A DNA stretch of 64,000 bases, taken from the NCBI RefSeq assembly GCF_022009635.1, contig NZ_CP091716.1:3053001-3117000 (forward strand). The letters run 5' to 3'. Source of the stretch: Variovorax paradoxus. GTDB taxonomy: Bacteria > Pseudomonadota > Gammaproteobacteria > Burkholderiales > Burkholderiaceae_C. The notes under the pieces are model-generated. The model saw only the letters and a program-made list of their open reading frames with translations, was not told the DNA's origin and did not search any database. A program made the translations under genes and the position numbers. Shown here in pieces: positions 33,258-41,589 of this stretch (the first letter of the stretch is position 1; the number at the start of each line of letters is the position of its first letter).

Positions 33258-33516
33258 GCGCGGCGCGATGACTTTCCACGCGGGCGCGCAGGGCGGGCGA
33301 GCGCAGTTCGAACACGTCGAACAGGCCCAGCGCATCGAGCGTGGGGATCAGCGAAATCATGTCCTGCTCGGCCGACTGCCTGTCGGCCGCCGAAGCGCTG
33401 GCGTCTTCGAGGATGCGCACGTTGGCGAGAAACGCGCCGACCGATCCCTTGCGCAGGGTCTGGCCGTTGATGACGGTGAAGTCCTGGCCGTCGGGCAATA
33501 CGTCTTGGGCTCTCAT
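33217..33516 (-). CDS. Small conserved-looking protein of unknown function
   Basis: The 99-residue protein starts MRAQDVLPDGQDFTVINGQTLRKGSVGAFL, then ANVRILEDASASAADRQSAEQD, and ends with a helical stretch (LRSPALRARVESHRAAL). The frame has good codon use and a ribosome site (AAAGGAAC) a few bases before the ATG, so it is probably real. No signal or membrane segment is seen. Its 3' end overlaps the end of the TPP-enzyme gene by 41 nt on the opposite strand. It is divergent from the AraC-type gene, which might control it. I do not recognise a family. Confidence 0.68.
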   Translation of the reverse strand: MRAQDVLPDGQDFTVINGQTLRKGSVGAFLANVRILEDASASAADRQSAEQDMISLIPTLDALGLFDVFELRSPALRARVESHRAALSCAPGAAASQRA

Positions 33517-33571
33517 CTTTGTTCCTTTGAAGGGGTAGTGCGGATGAGACCGATGCTAGGCAGCAGCGGGC

Positions 33572-34363
33572 TTGCAGGCTTGCTGCGCGGGGCCAATCGA
33601 TACCGCTGGCGGGCCACCCGTGGCTGCTGATGCCTCCGTGAGGCTCTGGATCAACGCCTACGAGGCGCCGCGCGTCACGGGCTACCACGCCCATGAGGAC
33701 GGCCAGTTGTTCGCCTTGCGCGAGGGTTTGCAGGTCATAGAGACGCCCTCGGGCCGCTGGGTGCAGCCGCCGGGGTGGATCGGATGGATCGCGCCGCGAT
33801 GCGCTCATGCTGCGCAGAGCTTCGGTCCGACGGCGGGCTGGAGCCTGCATATCGATTCGCAAGCCGCGGCTGTCTTGCCCGATGGGCCGCATGTGTTTGC
33901 GGTGACGCCGCTCGTGCTGGGGCTGGTCGACCGGTTGACGTCGCTCGATGCTTCCGCCGGTTCGCTCGATGCGCGTCGCGCCCGGCTGGTCGGCGTGCTG
34001 ATCGACGAACTCGCGGCGAGCGAGCGGCTGTCGCTGCACCTGCCCATGCCTCAGGACAAGCGCCTTGCCATGATGGCCGCGGCGTTGGCCAACGATCCGT
34101 CGTTGCCCGACACCATCGACGATTGGGCTGATCGCATCGGCGTGGCCCGCAGGACGCTGACACGCCGCTTCGCTGCAGAAACGGGACTGAGCTTTGCGCA
34201 GTGGAGGCAGCAGGCGCGGCTGCTCAAGGCGGTGGAGCTTCTGAGCTTGAAGGAGCCGGTGACGGTGGTGGCGCTGACCGTGGGCTACAACTCGGTCAGC
34301 GCCTTCATAGAGGCCTTCCGCAAGCACTTCGGGCGAACGCCATCGCGTTTCTTCGAGCCGTGA
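33572..34363 (+). CDS. AraC family transcriptional regulator
   Basis: The longest frame gives 263 residues from a TTG; a GTG at 33620 would give 247 and is equally possible. The N-terminal part is a cupin sensor (GYHAHEDGQLFALREGLQVIETPSGRWVQPPGWIGWI). The C-terminal part (about 170-260) has the two AraC helix-turn-helix motifs: IDDWADRIGVARRTLTRRFAAETGLSFAQW, then VTVVALTVGYNSVSAFIEAFRKHFGRTPSRF. It is transcribed away from the small gene at 33217-33516, a frequent arrangement for a regulator and its target. A bidirectional terminator follows. Confidence 0.9.
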   Translation: MQACCAGPIDTAGGPPVAADASVRLWINAYEAPRVTGYHAHEDGQLFALREGLQVIETPSGRWVQPPGWIGWIAPRCAHAAQSFGPTAGWSLHIDSQAAAVLPDGPHVFAVTPLVLGLVDRLTSLDASAGSLDARRARLVGVLIDELAASERLSLHLPMPQDKRLAMMAAALANDPSLPDTIDDWADRIGVARRTLTRRFAAETGLSFAQWRQQARLLKAVELLSLKEPVTVVALTVGYNSVSAFIEAFRKHFGRTPSRFFEP

Positions 34364-34394
34364 AAGGCGCTTGAAAGGGCTTGTGCGCAGGCGA

Positions 34395-34423
34395 AAAAAA
34401 GCCGGCTGTGAAGCCGGCTTTTT
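34395..34423. terminator. Bidirectional intrinsic terminator
   Basis: AGCCGGCT, loop GTGA, AGCCGGCT with A-run before and T-run after lies between the convergent AraC-type gene and the SWIB gene. It can end both transcripts. Confidence 0.9.
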
Positions 34424-34451
34424 GATTCAGGAGCGCGAGGCCCCCGAGCGC

Positions 34452-34907
34452 TTACTTGACGTGCTTGCCGATCAGCGCGGCCAGTTCGAACATTGACACT
34501 TGGGCCTTGCCGAAGATTTCCTTCAGCTTGGCGTCGGCGTTGATGTTGCGCTTGTTGGCCTTGTCTTGAAGGTTGTTCTTCTTGATGTAGTCCCACAGCT
34601 TGCTCACGACGGCGGTACGCGGCAGCGGCGTGGAGCCGACCACAGCGGCGAGTGCCGGGCTGGGGGTCAGTGCCTTCATGAACGCTGCGTTGGGCGTGCG
34701 CTTCTTGGCGGGAGCAGCCTTCTTTGCGGGTGCGGCCTTCTTTGCAGGAGCAGCCTTCTTCGCCGGTGCGGCAGCCTTCTTGGCGGGAGCAGCAGCCTTC
34801 TTTGCCGGTGCAGCAGCCTTCTTCGCGGGAGCGGCGGCCTTCTTTGCGGGAGCCGCAGCCTTCTTTGCCGGAGCTTTCTTGGCCGGAGCCTTCTTTGCAG
34901 TTGCCAT
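34452..34907 (-). CDS. Histone H1-like/SWIB-domain DNA-binding protein
   Basis: The start is taken at the ATG at 34907 (MATAKKAPAKKAPAKKAAA), with AAGGAA upstream, giving 151 residues. Residues about 3-65 are a Lys/Ala/Pro tail of repeated PAKKAA units like eukaryotic H1 tails and Bordetella/Ralstonia HctB-type proteins. Residues about 75-150 form a SWIB/MDM2 domain (ALAAVVGSTPLPRTAVVSKLWDYIKKNNLQD, then RNINADAKLKEIFGKAQVSMFELAALIGKHVK). Such fusions occur in Burkholderiales and Chlamydiae and are thought to compact DNA. The repeat in the tail is prone to length changes. It is a single-gene unit closed by a terminator shared with the AraC-type gene. Confidence 0.92.
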   Translation of the reverse strand: MATAKKAPAKKAPAKKAAAPAKKAAAPAKKAAAPAKKAAAPAKKAAAPAKKAAPAKKAAPAKKAAPAKKRTPNAAFMKALTPSPALAAVVGSTPLPRTAVVSKLWDYIKKNNLQDKANKRNINADAKLKEIFGKAQVSMFELAALIGKHVK

Positions 34908-35061
34908 GGTTGATTTCCTTTTTTGGTTGAACACTCACCAATGAAAAACTTGCGTCTCCAGTGGCATTGCGGATGCTAAATGAGAAAAAACGCGTTTCCA
35001 AGGGAAAAAGCGCTTTTTTCATTGGGAGTTGTTGTTTTTTCAGAGGGGAGAAGCCTCGTTT

Positions 35062-35985
35062 TCACCTTCGGCGCCCGGGCCATGTCGCAAGCACCACGCC
35101 CACGAGTGCGATCACGAAGGCAAGCAGCTGTGTCGTGGAGAGGCTTTCACCCAGCACGAGCACGCCCACGAGGGCCGCGCTGACCGGCAGCAGCACGGCG
35201 AAAACACCCGCTTGTGCGGCTGGTACGTTGCGAAGTCCGGTCATCCAGAGCCACACCGTCCAGATGCTCGCGGCGAGCGCATAGGCCACGAGCAGCGCCC
35301 ACGTGCCGAAGCGCACGGCGGTGAAGTCGAACTGCAGCGCGAACCAGATGCCGAAGGGCATCGACAGCACGAAGCCCCAGAGGTTGATGAGCGATGCGAT
35401 GCGCTTGGGGCCGAGGCGCCCCGTGAGCGACTTGCCGATCACCGCGTAGGCCGTCTCGCAGAGCACCGCGCAGAACACCAGCAGGTTGCCCAGCCAGGGC
35501 ATCGACGCCGGCGAGGCCGAGGGCGTTGCCGACGCATGCGCGGGCGAGAGCGCCAGCAGGCCGATGCCGAGCGCGGCACATGCAATGGCCAGGCCGATCC
35601 GCACCGTGATGCGTTCGCGCAGGAAGAGCCAGCTTGCAACGGCCACGCACGCGGGGATCGACGCCATGATCACGCCGGCCGACACCGCGCTGGTCAGGCT
35701 CACGCCGAACAGCATGCAGATGGAAAACAGGAAGTTGCCGAGGAACGACTCGAGGAACACCAGCCAGCGCGTATGCGCCGTCATGGGTGGCTCGTCGGGC
35801 GTGCGCTTGAGCCAGTGCGGCATGGCCAGCGCGGCGATGCCGAAGCGCAGCCATGCGAGCAGCAGCACCGGGAAGGCAGCCACAAGGGGCTTGGAGAGGG
35901 CGACGTAGCCGCCGACGAGCGACATGCTCAGGGCGAGGCAGCCATAGGCCACGAGACGGCCTGGTGTGGGGGCGGCGGAGTTCAA
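35062..35985 (-). CDS. EamA/DMT family transporter
   Basis: The start is uncertain; a TTG at 35985 gives 307 residues beginning NSAAPTPGRLVAYGCLAL and avoids overlap with the divergent gene at 36024. Ten membrane segments in two five-helix EamA repeats are visible: LVGGYVALSKPLVAAFPVLLLAWLRFGIAAL starts the first, and MPWLGNLLVFCAVLCETAYAVIGKSLT the second. The second repeat ends AQAGVFAVLLPVSAALVGVLVLGESLS, the family hallmark. Such proteins export small metabolites or amino acids across the inner membrane. There is no operon partner. The N-terminus of the first helix should be verified. Confidence 0.85.
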   Translation of the reverse strand: MNSAAPTPGRLVAYGCLALSMSLVGGYVALSKPLVAAFPVLLLAWLRFGIAALAMPHWLKRTPDEPPMTAHTRWLVFLESFLGNFLFSICMLFGVSLTSAVSAGVIMASIPACVAVASWLFLRERITVRIGLAIACAALGIGLLALSPAHASATPSASPASMPWLGNLLVFCAVLCETAYAVIGKSLTGRLGPKRIASLINLWGFVLSMPFGIWFALQFDFTAVRFGTWALLVAYALAASIWTVWLWMTGLRNVPAAQAGVFAVLLPVSAALVGVLVLGESLSTTQLLAFVIALVGVVLATWPGRRR

Positions 35986-36023
35986 TAGACTGGAATTCTT
36001 GTAGTTGCGGAGAAGGCGGTTCG

Positions 36024-36440
36024 ATGATGCCCCACGTTTTTGTTTACGGCACGCTGCGCTGCGGCGGACGCAACGACATCGCGCGCTACCGTCCTTCGCC
36101 TGTGCTGGTGGGGGAGGCGACCATCGGCGGCACGCTTTACGACCTGGGCGCATATCCGGGCGTCGTGCTTGGTGGCGCAGGGAGCGTGAAAGGCGAGGTC
36201 TATGCGATCGAACCGTCTGTGGAGGCGGCGCTCGATCGGCTCGAGGAGGTGGCCGACGACGACACCGGTGAATACATCAAGCGGCGGGTGCGCGTGCAGA
36301 CCGGCGGGCAGTGGATCGATTGCCTCGTGTACGAGATCCACCCGTCGCGCATCGAGGGCCGGTGTGTGATCGAAAGCGGGGATTGGATCGCTCATGCGGC
36401 AGGGCGTGCCGAGGGCCCCTTTTCACCACCGAAAGATTGA
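36024..36440 (+). CDS. Gamma-glutamylcyclotransferase-like (AIG2/GGCT) protein
   Basis: The ATG at 36024 (a second ATG follows directly) has GGAGAAGG upstream and gives 138 residues. The start MMPHVFVYGTLRCGGRN holds the substrate-binding YGTLR motif. GGTLYDLGAYPGVVLGGAGSVKGEVYAI and LDRLEEVADDDTGEYIKRRV follow, with the region of the catalytic Glu. It is the size of the small AIG2-type cyclotransferases, which cleave gamma-glutamyl groups and may serve glutathione turnover. It is divergent from the EamA gene; an AT-rich stretch with palindromes separates it from aceA. Confidence 0.88.
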   Translation: MMPHVFVYGTLRCGGRNDIARYRPSPVLVGEATIGGTLYDLGAYPGVVLGGAGSVKGEVYAIEPSVEAALDRLEEVADDDTGEYIKRRVRVQTGGQWIDCLVYEIHPSRIEGRCVIESGDWIAHAAGRAEGPFSPPKD

Positions 36441-36479
36441 TTGCGTATTACGAAATCCATGGCTGCTGCGGCGCAATAT

Positions 36480-36500
36480 TTTTTCTCGATATGAGAAAAA
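36480..36500. promoter_or_regulatory. AT-rich inverted repeat upstream of aceA
   Basis: TTTTTCTC and GAGAAAAA are perfect arms around GATAT, in an AT-rich region unlike the surroundings. It lies about 150 nt before aceA and could be a regulator site or curved promoter DNA. Confidence 0.5.
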
Positions 36501-36554
36501 TAATTTTGCATTGAGAAATATGAATGTAAGTTGTTGATTTTGCTGATTGAAAAA

Positions 36555-36574
36555 TATGTCTTCTATAAGACATA
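36555..36574. promoter_or_regulatory. Perfect inverted repeat upstream of aceA, candidate operator
   Basis: TATGTCTTCTATAAGACATA has perfect 8-bp arms around CTAT. AAGACATAAGAG continues with a further half-site. As I recall, sites with TAAGACATAAGA recur before TCA and glyoxylate genes of beta-proteobacteria, so a GntR-type carbon regulator may bind it. This is inference from position and sequence. Confidence 0.6.
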
Positions 36575-36646
36575 AGAGTCTGCCGCCGGATTACAGTAAC
36601 TCCACGGCCGCAGCGCCCAACCTTCAATCAACCTCACGGAGTGACC

Positions 36647-37978
36647 ATGCCCCAGACCCTCACAGAACAACTCAGCCGCGAACAACAGATCGCCGCCCTC
36701 GAAAAAGAGTGGGCCACCGATCCCCGCTGGAAGGGCGTCAAGCGCGGCTACAGCGCGGCCGACGTGGTTCGCCTGCGCGGTTCGTTCCCGATCGAGCACA
36801 CGCTGGCCAAGCGCGGTGCGGAGAAGCTCTGGGACAAGATCAACGGTGGCGCCAAGAAGGGCTACGTGAACGCCTTCGGCGCGATCTCCGCCGGCCAGGC
36901 GATGCAACAGGCCAAGGCCGGCCTGGAAGCCGTGTACCTGTCGGGCTGGCAAGTCGCCGCCGACGGCAACACGTCGGAAACGATGTACCCCGACCAGTCG
37001 CTCTATGCGTACGACTCGGTGCCGACGATGGTCCGTCGCATCAACAACACCTTCCGCCGCGCCGATGAAATCCAGTGGGGCCGCGGCATCAACCCGGGCG
37101 ACAAGGAGTTCATCGACTACTTCCTGCCGATCGTGGCCGATGCGGAAGCCGGTTTCGGCGGCGTGCTGAACGCCTTCGAGCTGATGAAGAACATGATCGC
37201 TTCCGGCGCCGCCGGCGTGCACTTCGAAGACCAGCTGGCTGCCGTGAAGAAGTGCGGCCACATGGGCGGCAAGGTGCTCGTGCCCACGCAGGAAGCCTGC
37301 GAAAAGCTGATCTCGGCCCGCTTTGCCGCCGACGTGATGGGCGTGCCCACCATCGTGCTGGCCCGCACCGACGCCGAAGCCGCGAACCTGATCACGTCCG
37401 ACCACGACGCCAACGACAAGCCCTTCCTGACGGGCGAGCGCACGCAGGAAGGCTTCTACCGCGTCAAGAACGGCCTGGAGCAAGCCATCAGCCGCGGCGT
37501 CGCCTACGCGCCCTATGCCGACCTGGTGTGGTGCGAAACCGGCGTGCCGGACATCGGCTTCGCCCGTGAATTCGCGCAGGCCGTGCACGCCGCATGCCCC
37601 GGCAAGCTGCTGTCGTACAACTGCTCGCCTTCGTTCAACTGGAAGAAGAACCTCGACGACAAGCAGATCGCCTCGTTCCAGGAAGACCTGTCGGCGCTGG
37701 GCTACAAGTACCAGTTCATCACGCTGGCCGGCATCCACGTCAACTGGTTCAACACCTTCCAGTTCGCCCACGCCTATGCCCGCGGCGAAGGCATGAAGCA
37801 CTACGTCAACATGGTGCAGGAACCCGAATTCGCGGCGCGCGACAAGGGCTACACCTTCGTGTCGCACCAGCAGGAAGTGGGCGCGGGTTACTTCGACGAC
37901 GTGACCACCGTGATCCAGGGCGGTTCGTCCAGCGTGAAGGCGCTGTCGGGCTCGACCGAGGAAGAGCAGTTCCACTGA
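36647..37978 (+). CDS. aceA: Isocitrate lyase
   Basis: The start is taken at the ATG at 36647 ([13 protein letters not shown]), giving 443 residues; an in-frame GTG lies two codons upstream. The signature [17 protein letters not shown] holds the catalytic Cys. The metal-binding region [34 protein letters not shown] and [16 protein letters not shown] (phosphate and succinate contacts) are intact. The enzyme splits isocitrate into succinate and glyoxylate, first step of the glyoxylate bypass for growth on acetate or fatty acids. It is a single-gene unit with AT-rich promoter DNA, two inverted repeats, and an intrinsic terminator downstream; malate synthase is not in the window. Confidence 0.97.
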   Translation: MPQTLTEQLSREQQIAALEKEWATDPRWKGVKRGYSAADVVRLRGSFPIEHTLAKRGAEKLWDKINGGAKKGYVNAFGAISAGQAMQQAKAGLEAVYLSGWQVAADGNTSETMYPDQSLYAYDSVPTMVRRINNTFRRADEIQWGRGINPGDKEFIDYFLPIVADAEAGFGGVLNAFELMKNMIASGAAGVHFEDQLAAVKKCGHMGGKVLVPTQEACEKLISARFAADVMGVPTIVLARTDAEAANLITSDHDANDKPFLTGERTQEGFYRVKNGLEQAISRGVAYAPYADLVWCETGVPDIGFAREFAQAVHAACPGKLLSYNCSPSFNWKKNLDDKQIASFQEDLSALGYKYQFITLAGIHVNWFNTFQFAHAYARGEGMKHYVNMVQEPEFAARDKGYTFVSHQQEVGAGYFDDVTTVIQGGSSSVKALSGSTEEEQFH

Positions 37979-38033
37979 TCCGCACGGATCGGTCTTTCGA
38001 GAGATAGACAGACAGGTATTCGCTGTCACCTTC

Positions 38034-38059
38034 AGCCCGGCCGCGTGCCGGGCTTTTTT
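38034..38059 (+). terminator. Intrinsic terminator after aceA
   Basis: AGCCCGG and CCGGGCT pair around CCGCGTG and are followed by TTTTTT. It lies 56 nt past the aceA stop and just before the end of the converging GlxA-type gene. Confidence 0.85.
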
Positions 38060-38074
38060 GCGCCTGCGGCAGGC

Positions 38075-39043
38075 TCAGGCTTCGAGTCGAACCTCGCGCA
38101 CGCCGCGGCCCAGCCGTTGGCGAAGCAGGGTGCGCAGCGTGACGCCGTCGGCGTAGCCCACCATGCCGGCGATCTGCTCGAGGCTTTTGTCGCTGGTCTT
38201 GAGCAGGTGCACCGCGCGCTCCACGCGCAGGTCCTGCACGTAGGAGAGGGGGCTCTTGCCCAGCACCTGCTGCATGCGGCGCGCCAGCGTGCGCTTGCTG
38301 GTGCCCGCGGCCTGCGCGGCCTCGTCGAGCGAAAAGCCAAGGGCCAGTCGGCCACGCGCCCAGCGTTCGAAGCGCTCCACCAGCGGGTCGGAGTGCGAGA
38401 GGTGGTCCGAGATCACGTAGGCCGATTGCGACGGACGTGAATCGACGATGAGGTAGCGCGCGACCAGCGTGGCGAGTTCGGGGCTTGCCTGTCGAACGAT
38501 CCACAGCGCCATGTCGACATGGCTCAGCGCCGCGCCGGCCGTGACGAGGTGGCTGGAGCTGACGAGCATGCGCGAATCTTCCAGTTGCACGGCGGGATAG
38601 CGCTGGCGGAACAGCGTGGCGAGCCACCAGGTCGTGGTCGCCTTTTGGTGGTCGAGCACGCCGGCTTCGGCGAGCACGAAGGTGCCGATGCAGGCTGCAG
38701 CGATGTGGGCGCCCTTGCTCGTGCGCTCCCGCAGTGCGCTGCAAGCATCGCGCACGTCGGCGCGCTGCAATGCGGGCTCCAGTGTTTCTGGCATCTTGCA
38801 GCCGAGTGCGGGCACGATGAGCCAATCAGCGGCGCCGGCCTCCAGTGTTCGGGCCACCGGCACTGCGAAGCCTTGAGCTGTTCGCACGCGCTTGCGCATG
38901 CCCGCCACCACGACTTCGAACGGCGCCACGTCGAGCTGCAGCATGGCCGCCAGTTCATTGGCGGTAGTGAACACGTCGAGCACCGTGGACAAGCCGGTGT
39001 CGAACACGCCGTCGAGCGCGAGTACGTCGATCTTCATGGCCAT
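38075..39043 (-). CDS. GlxA family transcriptional regulator (DJ-1/PfpI and AraC domains)
   Basis: The 322-residue protein starts MAMKIDVLALDGVFDTGLSTVLDVFTTANEL, a DJ-1/PfpI-like domain, with AAACIGTFVLAEAGVLDHQKATTTWW (the nucleophile-elbow Cys region of this class I amidotransferase fold; such proteins are usually not active as enzymes). The C-terminal 90 residues hold two AraC helix-turn-helix motifs (FSLDEAAQAAGTSKRTLARRMQQVLG, then SLEQIAGMVGYADGVTLRTLLRQRLG). It probably senses a small metabolite. It converges with aceA and is divergent from a monooxygenase-like gene, which may be its target. Confidence 0.92.
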   Translation of the reverse strand: MAMKIDVLALDGVFDTGLSTVLDVFTTANELAAMLQLDVAPFEVVVAGMRKRVRTAQGFAVPVARTLEAGAADWLIVPALGCKMPETLEPALQRADVRDACSALRERTSKGAHIAAACIGTFVLAEAGVLDHQKATTTWWLATLFRQRYPAVQLEDSRMLVSSSHLVTAGAALSHVDMALWIVRQASPELATLVARYLIVDSRPSQSAYVISDHLSHSDPLVERFERWARGRLALGFSLDEAAQAAGTSKRTLARRMQQVLGKSPLSYVQDLRVERAVHLLKTSDKSLEQIAGMVGYADGVTLRTLLRQRLGRGVREVRLEA

Positions 39044-39152
39044 AACGATATCAAAGATGTCAAAAATGCCAATGGCTGAAGGGGCGGCCGTTGCCTAGAG
39101 TCAGTGCCAACGCCGCGCAATGCCGCGCGCCGTTCAACTCAGGAGATGACTC

Positions 39153-39464
39153 ATGATCAAGTACGCACTGTTCGCCCGCCTCGAAGCCAAGCCGGGCAAG
39201 GAAAGCGATGTCGCGAAGTTCCTCGAAGCCGGCCTTGCGATGGCGCGCGACGAGAAGACCACGCCGATCTGGTTTGCGCTGCGGCTGTCGCCAACCACTT
39301 TCGGCGTGTTCGATGCGTTCGAAGACGAGGCGGGGCGCCAGGCCCATCTGAACGGTTCGATCGCGCAGGCGTTGATGGCCAAGGCGCCCGAGCTTTTCGC
39401 CAAGCCGCCGTCGATCGAACCCATCGAAGTGTTGGGCCTCAAGAATGCGGCGCCCGCATCCTGA
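39153..39464 (+). CDS. Antibiotic biosynthesis monooxygenase (ABM) domain protein
   Basis: The 103-residue protein starts MIKYALFARLEAKPGKESDVAKFLEAGL, the beta-alpha entry of the ABM dimeric alpha/beta barrel, then TTPIWFALRLSPTTFGVFDAFEDEAGRQAHLNG, with the typical FxxFEDExGRxAHLxG stretch. Homologues act as quinol monooxygenases, heme-degrading or unknown small enzymes. It lies divergent from the GlxA-type regulator (109 nt between the starts), so it may be its target. It is directly upstream of the thrS leader; no clear terminator separates them. Confidence 0.85.
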   Translation: MIKYALFARLEAKPGKESDVAKFLEAGLAMARDEKTTPIWFALRLSPTTFGVFDAFEDEAGRQAHLNGSIAQALMAKAPELFAKPPSIEPIEVLGLKNAAPAS

Positions 39465-39476
39465 GCAAGCAGCGGC

Positions 39477-39482
39477 TAGAAT
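39477..39482 (+). promoter_or_regulatory. Candidate -10 box of the thrS operon
   Basis: TAGAAT lies 44 nt before the leader-peptide ATG, in the context GGCTAGAATCG that is common before genes of this group. A strong -35 box is not visible, so the promoter assignment is weak. Confidence 0.45.
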
Positions 39483-39525
39483 CGCGAACTCTGTACTCAA
39501 CAAGAGCGAGAAAGGCACCTTGGTT

Positions 39526-39591
39526 ATGACACCGCGAACTACTCCGCAAGGATTCAGCGGCTTTTTCTTCACTGAAGGAAAAGGCCGGTAG
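39526..39591 (+). CDS. Leader peptide with Thr and Phe codons, upstream of thrS
   Basis: The ATG at 39526 opens a 21-codon frame ending at TAG 39589-39591, with the ribosome site GAGAAAGG about 10 nt upstream. It begins MTPRTTPQGF. Thr occurs at residues 2, 5, 6 and 16, and Phe at 10, 13, 14 and 15, so eight of 21 codons are for the two amino acids charged by ThrRS and PheRS, both encoded in the operon that follows. The stop lies 40 nt before the terminator hairpin, and its last bases abut the candidate antiterminator strand at 39594-39599. I read it as an attenuation leader, by analogy with pheM of E. coli pheST. It is not expected to have another function. Confidence 0.75.
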   Translation: MTPRTTPQGFSGFFFTEGKGR

Positions 39592-39593
39592 CC

Positions 39594-39639
39594 CCGCGCA
39601 CGCTGGTTCTTGCCAGCTCTACAACCAAGCAAAGCGCGG
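39594..39639 (+). promoter_or_regulatory. Candidate antiterminator region of the thrS leader
   Basis: CCGCGC (39594-39599) can pair with GCGCGG (39634-39639), the left arm of the terminator. It would enclose a small hairpin, GCTGG and CCAGC, at 39602-39617. A ribosome stalled at the Phe or Thr codons leaves 39594-39599 free, so readthrough would follow. A ribosome at the stop codon would cover it, so the terminator would form. Confidence 0.65.
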
Positions 39640-39664
39640 TCTTCCACCGCGCTTTTTTGTTTTT
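39631..39664 (+). terminator. Intrinsic terminator (attenuator) in front of thrS
   Basis: AAAGCGCGG and CCGCGCTTT form a perfect 9-bp stem around TCTTCCA, followed by TTTTTTGTTTTT. It ends 17 nt before the thrS start codon, so it must be bypassed for the operon to be expressed. This placement is what identifies it as an attenuator. Confidence 0.9.
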
Positions 39665-39681
39665 CTCCCCGAGGTTTTCAC

Positions 39682-41589
39682 ATGATCCAGATCACGCTCC
39701 CCGACAACTCGCGCCGCGAGTTCCCCGGCCCGGTTTCGGTGGCCCAGGTTGCCCAGTCCATCGGCCCCGGCCTTGCCAAGATGACGGTGGCCGGCAAAGT
39801 CGACGGCAGGCTCGTCGATGCCAGCGACGTCATCGACCATGACGCCAAGCTCCAGATCATCACGCCCAAGGACGACGAGGGCCTGGAGATCATCCGCCAC
39901 TCGACGGCTCACCTGGTCGGTCATGCGGTGAAGCAGCTCTACCCGACGGCCAAGATGGTGATCGGGCCCGTGATCGACGAGGGCTTCTACTACGACATCT
40001 CGTTCGAACGCCCATTCACGCCGGAAGACATGGCTGCCATCGAGGCGCGCATGCGCGAGCTGATTGCGCAGGACTACGACGTGATCAAGAAGATGACGCC
40101 GCGCGCGGAAGTCATCGAAGTCTTCCAGTCGCGTGGCGAGGACTACAAGCTGCGCCTCGTCGAGGACATGCCCGACGAGCAGGCCATGGGCCTGTACTAC
40201 CACCAGGAATACGTGGACATGTGCCGCGGCCCGCACGTGCCGAACACGCGCTTCCTGAAGGTCTTCAAGCTCACGAAGCTGGCCGGTGCCTACTGGCGCG
40301 GTGACGCCAAGAACGAGCAGCTGCAGCGTATTTACGGCACGGCCTGGGCCGACAAGAAGCAGCTCGACCAGTACATCCAGCGCATCGAGGAAGCCGAGAA
40401 GCGCGACCACCGCCGCCTGGGCAAGGAACTCGACCTGTTCCACATCGACGAAGTGGCGCCTGGCGTTGTGTTCTGGCACCCCAAAGGTTGGGCGATCTGG
40501 CAGCAGGTCGAGCAGTACATGCGCGGCATCTACCGCGACACGGGCTACTGGGAAGTGAAGGGCCCGCAGATTCTCGACAAGAGCCTGTGGGAGAAAACGG
40601 GCCACTGGCAGAACTACCGCGACAACATGTTCACGACGGAGTCGGAGAAGCGCGAGTACGCGCTGAAGCCGATGAACTGCCCGGGCCATGTGCTGATCTT
40701 CAAGAGCGACCTGCGCAGCTACCGCGACCTGCCGCTGCGCTACGGCGAATTCGGCCAGTGCCATCGCAACGAGCCCAGCGGCGCGCTGCACGGCATCATG
40801 CGCGTGCGCGGTTTCACGCAGGACGATGGCCACATCTTCTGCACGGAAGACCAGATCCTCGACGAGTGCATCGCGTACACGGCACAGCTGCAGAAGGTCT
40901 ATGCCGACTTCGGCTTCACGGACATCCTCTACAAGGTCGCCACGCGCCCGGAGAACCGCGTGGGCTCCGATGAGCTGTGGGACAAGGCCGAGCATGCGGT
41001 GATGGAATCGCTGCGCCGTTCGGGCGTCGACTTCGTCATCTCGCCGGGCGATGGCGCCTTCTACGGCCCGAAGATCGAGTACACGCTGCGCGATGCCATC
41101 GGCCGTCATTGGCAGTGCGGCACGATGCAGGTCGACTTCAACACGGCGGAGCGCCTGGGCGGCGAATACGTGACGGAATCGAGCGGCCGTGCGCACCCGG
41201 TGATGCTGCACCGCGCTATCGTCGGCAGCCTGGAGCGCTTCATCGGCATGCTGATCGAACACCACTCGGGCGCGATGCCTGCATGGCTCGCTCCGGTGCA
41301 GGTTGCGGTGCTCAATATCAGCGAAGGACAGGCCGACTACGCTGCGCAAGTTGCGAAAACGCTGCAAAATCAAGGGCTTAGGGTTCAGCTAGATCTGCAC
41401 AACGAAAAGATTACGTATAAAATACGGAAGCATTCGTTGCAAAAGCTCCCTTACATCGTTGTCGTGGGCGACAAGGAAAAGGAAGCAGGTGCCGTCGCAG
41501 TGCGCGCCCGGGGAAATCAAGACCTCGGTGCAATGTCCCTCGAATCGTTCGCGCAACGGCTCGTCCAGGATGTTGCTGACAAGCGTTGA
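39682..41589 (+). CDS. thrS: Threonyl-tRNA synthetase
   Basis: The start is taken at the ATG at 39682 ([16 protein letters not shown]), with GAGG upstream, giving 635 residues; the frame extends upstream through the terminator. The order is TGS domain (1-60), editing domain with [16 protein letters not shown] (His pair near 72-76), then the class II catalytic core with the zinc ligands in [17 protein letters not shown] and MLHRAIVGS, and the anticodon domain at the end. It charges tRNA-Thr and edits Ser-tRNA-Thr. It is the first gene of the thrS-infC-rpmI-rplT-pheS-pheT-ihfA operon, under the leader attenuator. Confidence 0.98.
   Translation: MIQITLPDNSRREFPGPVSVAQVAQSIGPGLAKMTVAGKVDGRLVDASDVIDHDAKLQIITPKDDEGLEIIRHSTAHLVGHAVKQLYPTAKMVIGPVIDEGFYYDISFERPFTPEDMAAIEARMRELIAQDYDVIKKMTPRAEVIEVFQSRGEDYKLRLVEDMPDEQAMGLYYHQEYVDMCRGPHVPNTRFLKVFKLTKLAGAYWRGDAKNEQLQRIYGTAWADKKQLDQYIQRIEEAEKRDHRRLGKELDLFHIDEVAPGVVFWHPKGWAIWQQVEQYMRGIYRDTGYWEVKGPQILDKSLWEKTGHWQNYRDNMFTTESEKREYALKPMNCPGHVLIFKSDLRSYRDLPLRYGEFGQCHRNEPSGALHGIMRVRGFTQDDGHIFCTEDQILDECIAYTAQLQKVYADFGFTDILYKVATRPENRVGSDELWDKAEHAVMESLRRSGVDFVISPGDGAFYGPKIEYTLRDAIGRHWQCGTMQVDFNTAERLGGEYVTESSGRAHPVMLHRAIVGSLERFIGMLIEHHSGAMPAWLAPVQVAVLNISEGQADYAAQVAKTLQNQGLRVQLDLHNEKITYKIRKHSLQKLPYIVVVGDKEKEAGAVAVRARGNQDLGAMSLESFAQRLVQDVADKR

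Noticed and set aside
34715-34890. CRISPR or tandem-repeat array
   Set aside because: The repeats are codon-level repeats of the Lys/Ala tail of the SWIB protein, without spacers.
39610-39681. Upstream extension of the thrS frame
   Set aside because: It would translate through the terminator hairpin; the TGS domain begins at the ATG at 39682 with GAGG before it.
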